DNA of 46,349 nucleotides, from the NCBI RefSeq assembly GCF_023051105.1, contig NZ_JALKIL010000038.1, forward strand, positions 1-46,349, read 5' to 3'. Source of the DNA: Anaerobiospirillum sp. NML120449 (GTDB lineage: Bacteria; Pseudomonadota; Gammaproteobacteria; Enterobacterales; Succinivibrionaceae). Made by a program: the position numbers and the translations under genes. Below the pieces are notes generated by a model that saw only the letters and a list, made by a program, of their open reading frames with translations, was not told the origin of the DNA and ran no database searches. The stretch's first letter is position 1, and each line of letters begins with the position of its first letter. Positions 8,383-19,346 of this stretch are shown here, one piece after another.

Positions 8383-8637
8383 CGTCGGAGTCAAGCCTTC
8401 TCTGGCTTTACTCCCTTGCTGTTGCTTCTTGCTGTCACAGGCACTGCCAGCCTGCCTGCAATGACTTTAGTCATGCTTTGATGCAGGCCAGGCAGATGCG
8501 ACAGTAATGGCAATTACGCAGTCTTCATGGCAGATGCGCCTGTTTTGCGGCGCAGCTGGCTGCAACGCCTGGTCACAGGCTGCCCCTGATTTCAGGTCAG
8601 CCCTGGGCCATGGTGCTTTGCCTTATATTGCCTTGCT

Positions 8638-10737
8638 TTAGAAAACAGGATTACCGTTGAGCTTGATCCACAGCATGCCTTCTTCGTCCTTGGTGAACTC
8701 GAGCACACCGGTTGAACGGCCGTTCTCTACGTTGTAGCTCTTGATAACATCAGGATCAGAGATAAAGGCCGGATCAGCAACAGTGGTTACATCAACGTCC
8801 ATATCGATGTTGATCTTGCCGGATGGTGCTGGCATGAGGAAGCTGGAGCTGTCCTTTGGCAGGTTGAGCTCACCGTCGAAGTTAACGGTTACGTCACGAA
8901 CCTCAACTGGAGTCCACTTGCTGGCACGGGAATGAATCTGCTGAACATAGCTTGAGCCCTTGTCAAAGGTAATGCCCATACCGCTGCGCTCAATGAGATC
9001 ACCCAGAGCATAGATGCTGCCTTCCTTGTTGTTGAACAGATCAAGGTTCAGACCCTTTACCTTGCCGCTGACATTGATGTCACGGAACTCATTGTAAGTG
9101 CCGGTCTTGAACAGGTAGTTCAGGTCGAACATGCCCTTGGCATCTGGACGGTTGCCGCTGGCCTTGAGTACTACATCAGAGGCACGGGAAATCTTGTCGA
9201 ACTCTACCTGGTAGATCTGACCAATGGCGGCTTCGCCACGACCAAGAGATCTTACGCTGACGATACCGGTGTTCTCACCAATAAGATTGAGGTTGGTAAA
9301 GCCGGAGCCGTCACGGTGGAAGCTGTCTACGGAAATATTGGTGTGAATATTCTCTGCAGTATCAGCATTGAGGCTTAAGGTGAAAGAACCTGAGTTCTTA
9401 AAACCAGTTTCCTTGACCAGCTTGGCATACTCTTCAGCAGCCATGGCTTTTAACAGTTCGTGGTTCTTCTTGTCCTCATCCATCAGAGCCTTGTTCTGCA
9501 GGTTTACAAAGGCTGCAGCATTTTCCTCAATGCTTAAGGAAGGATCCATCTGGAAGTCAATAACAGGACCGGTGTGAACTGGAAGCGCCTCAGCAGCAGC
9601 GGCAGGAGCAGCCTGTGCAGTCTGAGCATTGTCAGCGGCGGCATCGGTGGTCTGGGCTGTCTGGGCATTGTCAGCGGTGGCATCGGTGGCCTGAGCAGCC
9701 TCAGCTACTGGAGCATTCTGAGTGGCACCTTCAGGTGCAGATACTGCCTGCTGAGCCTGAGCGGTCTGAGCACTTTCGGCCTGAGCACCAGCGGTATTCT
9801 GGGCATCAGCCTGAACCTTGGCATTCTTGTCGTCAGAAATGATGACTTCGATTACGTCGCCCTTGACATTAGTCCTGGTCATCAGTTCACGGGTCTGGCC
9901 GTCAACAGTTACAGTAGCCTTAACATTATCATTGCCGCCAAGAGCAATGCTTACAGTACCCTCGGAGCTCTGATCAGCTGGAGTCTGGGCAGCTGTAGCT
10001 GCAGCCTCAGCAGCTGCGGCGTCCTGGCTGAGCTTCTGAGCATTGGCCTGAGCCTGAGCATATGGAGAAACTTTTGGAGCAGGGCCTGGAGCGGCTGGAG
10101 TGGATGGACGGGCAACAGCAACTGGAGCAGCTGCCTGGGCAGGAGCAGGCTCTACAATACCGGCAGCCCTGGCTGCTGCAGCGCGGGCCTGAGCCTCAGC
10201 TTTGGACTTCTCCAGAGCCTTTTGGGCCTGTAACTTCTGGAAACGGTCAAAAGCACGGCTGTCAGCCAGAGCTCTTAAAGCCTTGTCATCGTTGAGAAAG
10301 CTGCCGTTGGAGGTAAAGGTCAGCTTGTCATTGAGGAGGTTTACAGTACCGTAAGCCTCAAGAGCAGTCATGTCATCGAGCTCGTAGAACTTAAGAGCAT
10401 TCTCTCTGTTAATGCGGGCGTTGATGAGATCGAACTCGATATTGTATCTGGCGTAGCCCGCATTAATCTTCATTGGGACAGCAACGCTGTCTTCACCATC
10501 GGTAATAACCATGGTGACATCGTGGCTGAACAGCCCCCAGCCAGGCTCATGGAAGGCAACAGAAATGCTGCCTGGCTCCAGACCGCCGCTGTGAACAATG
10601 TACTGCTCAATGCCTACACGGGCTTTCTCAAGAACGGTGGAATAACTGGCAATACTTACGGCCGGACCGCCGGCAATAACTACAAGTGCTGCTGCGGCAG
10701 CGCCTGCTGCGGCTATGCTCTTCTTATCAAAAGACAT
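8638..10737 (-). CDS. DUF945/YdgA-like envelope protein with Ala-rich insert
   Basis: A 699-residue protein with an N-terminal membrane anchor (about residues 8-30, AAAGAAAAALVVIAGGPAV). The segment GSISVAFHEPGWGLFSHDVTMVI follows. In place and pattern it matches the start of E. coli YdgA (DUF945, an inner-membrane protein facing the periplasm). A charged Ala/Glu/Lys stretch (about 165-190) leads into a 200-residue low-complexity linker rich in Ala, Gln, Thr and Pro, with near-repeats of the type TDATADNAQTAQ. The C-terminal 300 residues look like repeating beta structure (FTLSLNADTAENIHTNISV, INIDMDVDVTTVADPAF). YdgA is about 500 residues, so the extra length is the linker. The ATG follows GGGGGAG. 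Function is unknown. The family assignment rests on my recognition of the N-terminus and is moderate. Confidence 0.75.
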   Translation of the reverse strand: MSFDKKSIAAAGAAAAALVVIAGGPAVSIASYSTVLEKARVGIEQYIVHSGGLEPGSISVAFHEPGWGLFSHDVTMVITDGEDSVAVPMKINAGYARYNIEFDLINARINRENALKFYELDDMTALEAYGTVNLLNDKLTFTSNGSFLNDDKALRALADSRAFDRFQKLQAQKALEKSKAEAQARAAAARAAGIVEPAPAQAAAPVAVARPSTPAAPGPAPKVSPYAQAQANAQKLSQDAAAAEAAATAAQTPADQSSEGTVSIALGGNDNVKATVTVDGQTRELMTRTNVKGDVIEVIISDDKNAKVQADAQNTAGAQAESAQTAQAQQAVSAPEGATQNAPVAEAAQATDATADNAQTAQTTDAAADNAQTAQAAPAAAAEALPVHTGPVIDFQMDPSLSIEENAAAFVNLQNKALMDEDKKNHELLKAMAAEEYAKLVKETGFKNSGSFTLSLNADTAENIHTNISVDSFHRDGSGFTNLNLIGENTGIVSVRSLGRGEAAIGQIYQVEFDKISRASDVVLKASGNRPDAKGMFDLNYLFKTGTYNEFRDINVSGKVKGLNLDLFNNKEGSIYALGDLIERSGMGITFDKGSSYVQQIHSRASKWTPVEVRDVTVNFDGELNLPKDSSSFLMPAPSGKINIDMDVDVTTVADPAFISDPDVIKSYNVENGRSTGVLEFTKDEEGMLWIKLNGNPVF

Positions 10738-11109
10738 GGTGCTCCCCCAGGGGCTGAAAATCTGAACTCTGAAAAATATGATCCTTTCCTGTCAGGATAA
10801 TCATGAGACGCCCGCACCTGCATGACCGCCGCATCATAAGCACAGTTGTAAGGCCTTTGAGGCCGCAAGAAGCCATGTGTGCAGCGCCATGTCGCGCATG
10901 GCTGCAGCAGCTTTACGCTTTCAGACCGTTCTCACCGTATATGGCTGTGCTCTGCTGCCGGGCCAGAGATGCCAGCCATGGCAACATGGCAGGTATCATG
11001 ACCAGGTAAGCAGGCAACTTACGGCCTGAAGGCAGTCTGCAGGTGTAATAAGCCCGTCTGGGAGCTCCCGTCTTTTGTCCTGTTAATGGTTATCAATATC
11101 CCACAGGCG

Positions 11110-11155
11110 TGGTCATACCGGCCTGCATCATAGATGCAGTCCGGTCTTGTGACCA
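11110..11155. other. Long imperfect hairpin
   Basis: The nested helices TGGTCA/TGACCA, CCGG/CCGG and CTGCATC/GATGCAG give about 17 base pairs around a 3-base loop. There is no T tract on either side, so it is not a simple terminator; a small RNA or a decayed palindromic element is possible. Confidence 0.4.
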
Positions 11156-11259
11156 TAAGGGATCCTGACAGGGCTGAGCCATCAGATCCTTACGTGCTTG
11201 ATAGCAGTAAAACAGGGATTGAGTCTCTTCAGACTGTACTTTACAGGTAGAATTCCGAA

Positions 11260-11306
11260 CCGTTCTGCCCGGGCACTGCCGTAAAAACAGGGCACGGGCA
11301 GAGCGG
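11260..11306. other. Long hairpin, 12-bp stem
   Basis: CCGTTCTGCCCG pairs with CGGGCAGAGCGG (one G-T pair) around a 23-base loop. No T tract follows. Confidence 0.4.
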
Positions 11307-11387
11307 TCCTGGGACATGGGCCTTACGCCAAAATGTTTGTATTACTGCCTGGCAAAGGAAAGTCCCTAGATTTTAGCCTAAAAGCCC

Positions 11388-11417
11388 AAAAAAGCCGATC
11401 TAAAGATCGGCCTTTTT
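11388..11417 (-). terminator. Terminator of talC
   Basis: GCCGATC and GATCGGC pair around TAAA, flanked by A6 on one side and T5 on the other, so it can work in both directions. It lies 25 bases past the transaldolase stop. Confidence 0.93.
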
Positions 11418-11441
11418 AGACATCAGTACGCTTTTTTCTGA

Positions 11442-12092
11442 TCAGCCGAATACTTTGCGGTAGTCTGCCTGGAATTTGGCAATGCCCTGGTCGGTCAGCG
11501 GATGCCTGGTCATCTGCTCTAAAACAGCATAAGGAACAGTAGCAATGTCAGCGCCGGCAAGAGCGCAGTCCATGATGTGAATCGGGTTGCGAACGGAAGC
11601 GGCAATGATCTTTGAGTCAATCTCGCCTACAGCAAAGATGTCCGAGATCTGGCGAATCAGATCAATGCCTGGCATGGAGATGTCATCAAGACGGCCAAGG
11701 AATGGAGATACATAGGTGGCACCGGCACGGGCAGCAAGCAGAGCCTGATTGGCAGAGAAGATTAAGGTCACATTGGTCCTGATGCCCTCAGCTCTGCACA
11801 TTTTGGTTGCCTTAAGGCCCTCTACTGTCATAGGAATCTTGACCACCATGTTTGGATGAATGGCTGCAATCTCACGGGCCTCCTTCATCATCTCGGAAGC
11901 CTCAAGAGTAGTTGGCTTGACCTCACCGCTGATAGGACCATCAACAATGGAGGCAATCTCAGCAATCACCTGGGCAAAGTCACGACCCTCCTTGGCAATC
12001 AGAGAAGGATTAGTGGTAACACCGCAGATAACACCCATATCATTGGCTTTGCGGATGTCCTCTACATTGGCGGTATCAATGAAAAAACGCAT
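11442..12092 (-). CDS. talC: Transaldolase, TalC/FSA-like small form
   Basis: A 216-residue single-domain TIM barrel that transfers dihydroxyacetone units between sugar phosphates (sedoheptulose-7-P and glyceraldehyde-3-P to erythrose-4-P and fructose-6-P). Seen: [13 protein letters not shown] (24-36), the Schiff-base lysine in VVKIPMT (Lys85), and [33 protein letters not shown]. Fructose-6-P aldolases (FSA) carry Gln in the first active-site strand and Tyr after the Lys strand. Here these are Glu (SGEV, about residue 57) and Phe (LIFS, 112), the transaldolase signature, so I favour transaldolase over FSA. The start is the ATG at 12092 ([13 protein letters not shown]) with GGGAG 6 bases upstream; an in-frame ATG 4 codons earlier overlaps that site. 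It probably works with the tkt product. Confidence 0.93.
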   Translation of the reverse strand: MRFFIDTANVEDIRKANDMGVICGVTTNPSLIAKEGRDFAQVIAEIASIVDGPISGEVKPTTLEASEMMKEAREIAAIHPNMVVKIPMTVEGLKATKMCRAEGIRTNVTLIFSANQALLAARAGATYVSPFLGRLDDISMPGIDLIRQISDIFAVGEIDSKIIAASVRNPIHIMDCALAGADIATVPYAVLEQMTRHPLTDQGIAKFQADYRKVFG

Positions 12093-13230
12093 GACAACTC
12101 CCATAAGTGTAAGGCCAGGACAGCCCTGTCAGCCCCATGTAAATCAGTAAATATGCATCTGAAGATTAATACATATGTAAGTATGCATATTACCAGGCCG
12201 GCACAGCAGTGATGGCGTAATAACAAATAACAGGGCCCACAAGCCCCAGAGGTCAAAGCCAGAAAATGGCTGGCAGGCCTCTTACGGTTTCCCAGCTGCA
12301 CCAAAGTGCAATTATGCTGAGTCCGTTTTCAGGACAGCATCATCAGGCAATGCTCATTATGACCGGAGCAACAATTAGACCATGGATCATAAGACAGCTT
12401 ATCCAGCATACAGACTAAACTTTAGGGGCCTGCTGGCAATGTCGACCAGACCGGGCACCCCGCCAGCCTGACACCTGCACGTGTATTTCTGTCCTCAATA
12501 TCAAATCTTTCTTTTACTGCCGCAAAAAATCCACAGCATAACGCAGCTGCAGTAACAGGCAGCAAAAACCTCAATGTGAAACTCAGTTCCATCAGTCTTC
12601 CCAGGCAGACGCCAGTCAAAAGCGTATCCCCTGGCAGGATCCTGATATGGCTAACACAGTCTTCCACCCGACTGTGTCACTTTCACTGTTATCTCAGCAA
12701 GACACCAGTATGTCAGCACTTTGTGCTGTTCAGGTCAAAGGCCTGTTAAGAACCTGCAACCCTGCCGTCACATGCCATGCCATATCAGCAACTGCAATAT
12801 CAGCAGCTGTCAATGCCATGGCCCAAACGGCTCATGGGCAGCTGCATTTGCAGCATCAGTGGCAATTGCATCAGCAATTTAGCTGCAGATGCAGCTGCAG
12901 GTGCAGCTGCATCGCTGTTTTACATGCAGCTTCTGACAAAAGTGCAGGCCAACAGACAGGCAGGCCTGTCTGTCCGTTAGTCTGACTGACGACCTTCTCC
13001 GGGACCTATGACAGCAACCGCTTCCGGTCTCTGCTACGCTGGAAGTCGTGCTGTCATGGACGGGCTTTAAGACCACAGCTGTCTTAAGCCCTGCTGGCAA
13101 AGAAAGTCACGATCTTTCTTTTGATGCCACTTACTTACAGTCCTGTCCCTCACGAGCATTACTCAAAGCGAGGAGGTCTTCATACCGACAGATGCCTTTG
13201 GTGTAACTGTCAGCTCCAGTGCCATTACTG

Positions 13231-13332
13231 CTGGCCAGGCATCGAGCCCGGCTCGGCCGCTTTACCTGTTCAAGTTACAGGCTGGCCTGGCATCAAGACC
13301 GGCTCAGCCGCTTTACCTGCTCGAGTGACTGG
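13231..13332. repeat. 51-bp direct repeat, 2 copies
   Basis: Two diverged units, starting CTGGCCAGGCATC at 13231 and CTGGCCTGGCATC at 13282, share CCGGCTC-GCCGCTTTACCTG. About 80% identity by eye. Confidence 0.8.
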
Positions 13333-15005
13333 ATGGCTGAACTGTAATTTCAGGACGCCACTTTCACCAGACGTCCATGGAAAATCTTGTGTACAGAATC
13401 CAGTCCAGGTCTAATACCAGGCCATGGTTTGTCCGTGCCATGGATTGTCCACGCTATGTCCGGGACCGGCGCACGGCAGGTTAAAGCCAGTTCAGGGGTA
13501 AGGCCTGTGTCAGGCCTGAGATCTGATGACTGATGAGGATTTGGGTAAACAGGGCAAATGATATGGGCACCTCTGCAGCATTTAAGAACAGAGCATCAGC
13601 TCAGTAAAGTGCCAGACCACAGCTTAAGGTGACCTCAGTGTGCAATACCGACAGACATGAATACTGTCCTTGCAGGCTTATGCCATAGGCCATCTCATAA
13701 TGTCGCTTATGAGAGCTGATGTCACCTTTCATTGGCATCTTACCCCACCTGTTGAGAAAAACCCTCAATAACTTCTCACATACGTGACCAGGATCGAACT
13801 TTTCGGTATTTCGTGCACGAACACGCACTCTGTTTCTGGTACTTTTGGTGCTACTGCCTTTAGTAACTCACCACTGCAGGGCATATAATTACGGCTTATT
13901 TTTCATCTTTTATTGATATTAATGCCGGTTCCATGCCAAGCCAAAGTGCATCTCATTTAATCGCAATAACGTTCACGTGCCCATAATTGCAGAGCACGGC
14001 ACGGCGCTCTCCGCCCCCACCCCTTTTCTAAGGTATATCAAGGCATGACCTGTAGCACGTCAGCCCTGTGCATATCTTATGGCAGCGCCCGCCCGAGCCC
14101 CGTAAACGCTTCAAATTGACAAACTTAAACGTTAATCTTTTGCCATACGGCCACATTGCTCACTCACCAAATTCCCATCTTCATCGCCCGGACCATCAAC
14201 ATGACAGGCCGACGTACCTGCAATCCCCAGGCGGCCTCACGGCGCCCGCCCTGCAGCACTTTGAGCACATAGGCCAGCCGATGCTGCAGGCTATAAAGCC
14301 AATCAGATGAGGCCTTGAGCCAGATATGGTCAGGAGCGTCCTGTAGCGCAGTATTACATGCATCTCAGGACAATGGCTATTGCAATATCCTCACTGTCCT
14401 GATTACTGCCATGGCATATGGTAAGAGCCCGGCATACCATGGCCAGCCATGAATGAACCGCTCAGCCCACCTTATCAACCGCCTTTATGCACCGGTAATT
14501 GTGGCTACTGCAACTGTTTCAGGCGCAGGAAAAGCTGGCTGGTATGCTCTTACGGCTTATAATCCGGCCTGCAGCAGAGCGTGCAGACTATGACACTCTA
14601 TGTCCACTTATCCAGCATGGAGAGTTGGCGCGGTATGCTTTCCATTTGCCCATGCAGGGCTTAAAAGGCGGTGGTCGGGCTGATCTTCTTATGGACCATA
14701 AAGCACAAATCCCGCCTGGCCATGAACTGCTGTCATGAACAGAGCGGGATTTGAAGCCCAGGCGCATTGCGCCCAGGCAGCTGCTTCAAATGCAGTACAG
14801 GTGCTGCTGCCGGTGCAGTCTTAAACACATGCACATATGACTGCACAGCTGGACACAGGCATGTGCCGGCAATGTAGTGGCCATGCAGCCGGCATATAGC
14901 ATGACTGCAGGTCTTAGTGCTGGCTGGCCTGAGGTCAGCAGGTCTGGCTGACTGATGGGCTGGCTGACAGCTGGTCTTACTGCCTGCGCTCTTCCGGCCT
15001 GAAAG

Positions 15006-15024
15006 CCAGTCAGGCTGACTGGCA
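15006..15024 (-). terminator. Possible terminator of hydroxyacid dehydrogenase gene
   Basis: A perfect 8-bp GCCAGTCA/TGACTGGC stem about 35 bases past the stop at 15059. Only three T follow on the minus strand, so it is weak. Confidence 0.4.
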
Positions 15025-15058
15025 GCCGGATGGGAGTGCGGGAGCCTGCCTGGTGAGA

Positions 15059-15979
15059 TTACTTGAGATCGTTGTTGGAGCTGTCATCGGAGTCGTGTGG
15101 CAGCATGACAGAGGAATAGAACAGGTAGAGTGCCTGGGTGCCCAGTTCGCCCTTACCGATTTCCTTTAACATGCCAAAGGACTTGCGGGCCAGATCAACA
15201 CCTGGCAGGCTGATACCCTTCTGGCTGCAGACACGCAGAGCAATATCCAGGTCCTTGATGAAGTGATTGATCTTAAAGCCAGGATTGAAGTCGCCCTTTA
15301 GGATACGTGGTCCGTAGCTCTTTAAGGAGAAAGAACCGGCTGCGCCCTGGGAAATGGTATCGATAACCTGAGCTGCATCAAGGCCCATGCGCTGTGCAAA
15401 GACAATGGACTCACAGGTGGAGAACATGGTGGTTGCTACAGCAATCTGGTTACAGGCCTTGGTCAGCTGACCGTTACCGGCTGGACCGAAGTACTCGGCA
15501 CGAGGGCCCAGTACCTTTAATACAGGAGCAAGGTCGTCAAAGACATCACGGTCGCCACCAAAGAGCATGGTAAGAGTGGCATTACGGGCACCGATGTCAC
15601 CGCCGGTTACAGGGCAGTCAGCCATACGGATGCCGCGTTCCTTTGCCTTGTTGTGAATCTCAACAGCAAGATCAGGCATAGAAGTGGTCATATCCACACC
15701 AATAGCCCCCTTCTTCATGCCCTTGATTGCGCCGTTGATAGGAGAGAGCCAGACATGACGAACATCATCAGGGTAGCCCACGATGGAGATAACCACATCG
15801 CAGTCCTGGGCACACTCAAAAGGAGTATCGCACCAGTGAGCACCATTGTTGATCAGCTCCTGAGCCTTTCCCTTTGTACGGGTATATACATTGAGCTCGT
15901 AACCTGCCTTCATAAGATGGCCAGCCATGGCGCAGCCCATGGTGCCGCAGCCGATAAAGCCGATTTTCTTAATGTCCAT
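15059..15979 (-). CDS. NAD(P)-dependent beta-hydroxyacid dehydrogenase
   Basis: A 306-residue member of the 3-hydroxyisobutyrate / tartronate semialdehyde reductase family, which oxidises or reduces short beta-hydroxy acids with NAD(P). Seen: the Rossmann fingerprint GFIGCGTMGCAMAGHL (7-22), the substrate-loop motif ADCPVTGGDIGARNATLTMLFGG (120-142), and the catalytic lysine motif GNGQLTKACNQ with Lys174. The helical C-terminal domain ends in an unusual acidic/Asn tail (HDSDDSSNNDLK). Substrate cannot be read from sequence; GarR/GlxR-like tartronate semialdehyde reduction or hydroxyisobutyrate oxidation are the main options. It stands alone with no pathway gene beside it. GAGG lies 11 bases before the ATG, a rather long spacing. 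Confidence 0.93.
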   Translation of the reverse strand: MDIKKIGFIGCGTMGCAMAGHLMKAGYELNVYTRTKGKAQELINNGAHWCDTPFECAQDCDVVISIVGYPDDVRHVWLSPINGAIKGMKKGAIGVDMTTSMPDLAVEIHNKAKERGIRMADCPVTGGDIGARNATLTMLFGGDRDVFDDLAPVLKVLGPRAEYFGPAGNGQLTKACNQIAVATTMFSTCESIVFAQRMGLDAAQVIDTISQGAAGSFSLKSYGPRILKGDFNPGFKINHFIKDLDIALRVCSQKGISLPGVDLARKSFGMLKEIGKGELGTQALYLFYSSVMLPHDSDDSSNNDLK

Positions 15980-17159
15980 ATAAATAAGAACCTCAATAAC
16001 AATGATGCGGCCCCGCTCAGCTGCTAAGCCGGCTCAGGCCATAATAAATCTGATAATGTCATCCCTTTACAGCCCCTGCAGGCCATACGGCCAGAGCAGC
16101 CAGCACTGGGCAGTACAGCTGCAGTCACGGCGGCCCGCCCTGAAGCATGCGGATACCAAAGAGCATCTGCCTGCCCTGCTGTCTGCCCGGCAACCAGTAA
16201 GGCAGAATGTACTGCAGTCGATGCTGCCGCTCAGGGATAAAAGGAAAATATAAAATTGAAAAATAACTGTTCCATAATATGCGGCCGAGATTGCTGCTCT
16301 CAGCTATCAGGGCCGCTGGGATATCAACAGAGCCTTATCTTCTCTTTGCTCTGAACATCCCTACAATGCAATGCCAGCGCATTTCAGCCAAGGTAAATCT
16401 CAACAGGACAAATCGCCCAACTTACTGATTCCTAAATGACATGGGCCGCCTGTTTCAGCTTCAGTATCTGCAGCCTGGCTGGCTGCGCCTTGCTTATCAG
16501 CACGGTCAGATCTGTTTTTTATGCTGAGCAAGCCACCTTGTGTCCGGTACTCTGCAGGTATATGTCAGGTACCATGCATCACTGCAGGGCCGGGCTTTCA
16601 TATGAGCAAAGGTATATATGTTGTATCTTAGTCCTGTTTTATATCGGTAGCTTTTTCGATTTCTGTTGCTTTTATTCGCACTTAATTTTCATTGTGATTT
16701 CGACCTGGCAATGCCGTGCAGATTGCAAAACCTGGCAGATTATGGCCCTGCAACCTTGCATCCTGCTGTAATGCATTATTACCACTAAGATGTCCTTACA
16801 TGTTCACCCTGTGCCTGACTGGCTTAACATCAGCCGCTGCAAAGTGCCCAGTGGCCAGTGTCCAGTAAGTCAACCACCCAATCGATCTTTGAAGGTTACT
16901 TTCTCAAGTATTAAGGACGCAGGCGGGCTCAGGATAATGTAATACTGCTGATTCCTAAGCTGCCTGGCCTGACCCGGGTGCTTATTAATGAAATTAAATA
17001 TGGATGTTATGGTCCTGCGGATAAATCCTTACAGCTCAGCATTATGCTTTATTTGCTCTTATGTGGTGATTTCTGCCTTTATCTGGCAGAGCTGTATGGA
17101 TTTGACAGAGGCTGCATGTCGCAGCACTTCGAGCACGACCTGCGCGGCCAGAGCTGCAG

Positions 17160-17262
17160 CATTGGTCGCTGGACCATCTGTCGTTGCAATGGCTGTAGCG
17201 GCACACACTGTCGCTGCAATAGCTGTCGCTGGTCCGCCTGTCGTTGCAATGGCTGTCTCTGC
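17160..17262. repeat. 60-bp repeat with ~30-bp substructure
   Basis: GTCGCTGGACCATCTGTCG at 17165 and GTCGCTGGTCCGCCTGTCG at 17225 are each followed by TTGCAATGGCTGT. The DNA between them (TGTCGCTGCAATAGCTG) is a degenerate half unit. Confidence 0.8.
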
Positions 17263-18182
17263 ACTGGCCTTCACAGCATGGCCTTGCGGGCATTGACCAG
17301 GAGCGGTTTTTCTTGCCCGGAGAGCTCCTGATGTGCTGTTGATTTCTGTTACTTACAGCAGCAGGGCTGCATAAGACCTGAACTATCCCATCACCCATCA
17401 GGTGCAGTTAAATTATTGTTCTTACTCTCTATTGGGCTGCCTGAACTCTGGTCAGGACAGCTGTAATGTTATGCTTTGATTCCGGGCCTTATAAGGCTCA
17501 GGGTCAATGTAAATGAGTATGAAATGTATAGTAAGGTCTTAAGACCTTTCCGGCCGGGACTCAGGTGGCGGTCGGAGTGCATGGCTCTTACAGAGCAGTC
17601 GTGCTGTCTGTTTTGAAAGAGCTTAGTGTACTGCCTCAAACTGTTACAGTGCAGACCTCTGGGCATACCTCTGGGGCCATACAAATATGGCCTGGTGATG
17701 GATGCCATAGAGGACAGCAGGACATACTCAGATTAACCAGGATAACAGCTGTAAATACCATCCCTGCATTGGCCGCAAGGTCGGCAGTCAGCCGTCATCA
17801 ATGTGCACTTTGATAAATCATCAGATTTAATACTGTGGAGCTTTAAGGTAATGCTCTATCAGGCATATTGCTCTGCGGACTTTTGCTGTTTGCTGATTTG
17901 AGCACAGGTTACCGAAATACGCTCTGTTCGGTCACTACATAATTAACTAACAGATCATAGCCATATCTGATGTGGATATCCATGCCCTGGCAAGAATATT
18001 CTCAACGAAAATGCAGTATCAAGTCCAGGGCTTGCGCAAGGCCTGCCAAAGCGGTGTGTTTGCCGCTGGCCTAATCTGCTGACAACCTGTCTTACCACTT
18101 GAGTGTCACCATAATTGACTCCCCCGATCCATGGAGCAGCACCAGTGCTCCTCCTTATCCGAAAAGCCTCTGTGCCAGTCAC

Positions 18183-18206
18183 CTCACATCACATCACATC
18201 ACATCA
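18183..18206. repeat. CATCA pentanucleotide microsatellite
   Basis: About five CATCA units in a row. It lies outside any supported gene, so no phase-variation role is visible. Confidence 0.8.
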
Positions 18207-19346
18207 ATGCCAGTCCCATGGTGAATGCAGTCTGACAAGTTATTCAGCAATTCTGAGCCACTCCATCATTTTCCCAGTCTCGTCATATGGCATTAGTGAT
18301 TACCCGGCCATCAGCAAGCCGGCTAATAAGTAAGTCCGCCCATAAGCTTCGGACAAAACTATTATTTCACTGGCTAAGAAAACTGCCCCGCCATGCTTAA
18401 TGTTTCTCGCTTACTTTGACTGCTCCCTGACTTACGTTGACTGCACCACGACTTATGTTGCCTGACCCATGACTCATATTGCTGGCAGACTGCTGCCTGC
18501 CGCTGCCGCCTGCTGCAGGCTTTCACTGTCAACAGCTGCGCCGCATGCTGACAGACTCGTCCTGCTGCCAGAGTGCCTGTCTTAGTATTACCAGGTCAGT
18601 ACCTCCTGATATGGTGACCTGCCAGTCATGAGCGAAACTAACCTTGCTGTTCATGCAGCATGTTCAACAGTAAGTTTCAGCCTATATCAACCAGCCTCTG
18701 TATACACAGGTTATGCACAGACACCGACAGCTGCCATGCTCCTGCTACTCCAACTGATTACAGCCAGTCTTTTCATTCCTGCTCGTACCGGCAGTACTCA
18801 TGGCGCCTGTCACTTACAGGAAGACTGGCTGGCACTGCTCGTTCTTCGTCTGCAGAAGGCACCAGAGTCAGTTCTATCCATATGCCTGCTGCACATATAC
18901 CCCTGCCATTATTGTCAGAACTCAGCCCGTGTTCCTGGTCATGGCTGCAGGGCATTTTGCTGCTGCCGTTGAAAGCTGTCCTGGTCATACTTATACCTGG
19001 CAATACCTCGCAAAGGCCACCAGTCCACCCACGCCCTGCTGTAATAAGGGACTGGCCGGGAACGCTTTTAGTCATATGCCTGTAATGTCAGACTGTGCCA
19101 TTGCCAGTCAGCTGCCTGCTGCCCGCCTGCAGTTTTCAGATCGGCCCTGGTATTCATATCACCGCAGGTCCTTACCCATGGTGAATGCCTGGTGGGCAGG
19201 CCTGCTTTCCATACTGCATAAGAGATGCGCCACCAGATGCAGATGGCCGTACTTTTACTTAAGTTCTGAAATACTCACTATGCGGTATCTGACAGCTGCC
19301 GCTCCAGCTGACTGCCATGAAAGCGGAAAGGTGCACTGTTCCCCTG

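Larger units (their letters stand above)
7377..8637. other. Gene-free region upstream of tkt with structured RNA candidate and tandem repeat
   Basis: 1.26 kb with no supportable gene. It holds a branched inverted-repeat structure (7625-7720), a 68-bp tandem repeat (7931-8160) and a perfect GCCGCTGAAC/GTTCAGCGGC hairpin (8359-8382). The open frames crossing the repeat exist on both strands because the repeat has few stops, and none has a ribosome binding site. Confidence 0.6.
10738..11441. other. Gene-free region with two long hairpins
   Basis: No supportable gene. It contains the long hairpins at 11110-11155 and 11260-11306 and the talC terminator at 11388-11417. A short ORF at 10803-11009 lacks a ribosome binding site. 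Confidence 0.6.
12093..15058. other. 3.0-kb gene-free region
   Basis: Read on both strands without finding a gene I can support. Open frames here (for example 12647-12985, 13121-13414, 13601-13828) lack ribosome binding sites and recognisable motifs. The region holds a 51-bp direct duplication (13231-13332), Pu/Py-biased CAGCTGCAG-type repeats near 12880-12920 and a GCCAGTCA/TGACTGGC hairpin (15006-15024) that may terminate the dehydrogenase gene. No tRNA was found. Confidence 0.55.

Noticed and set aside
13601..13828. 75-residue minus-strand frame (RVRARNTEKFDPGHVCEKLL...)
   Set aside because: Looked like a possible transposase fragment, but no family motif, no ribosome binding site and no inverted repeats could be found.
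16436..16771. 111-residue hydrophobic, Cys-rich open frame
   Set aside because: No ribosome binding site, no recognisable domain, and composition typical of chance translation of this region.
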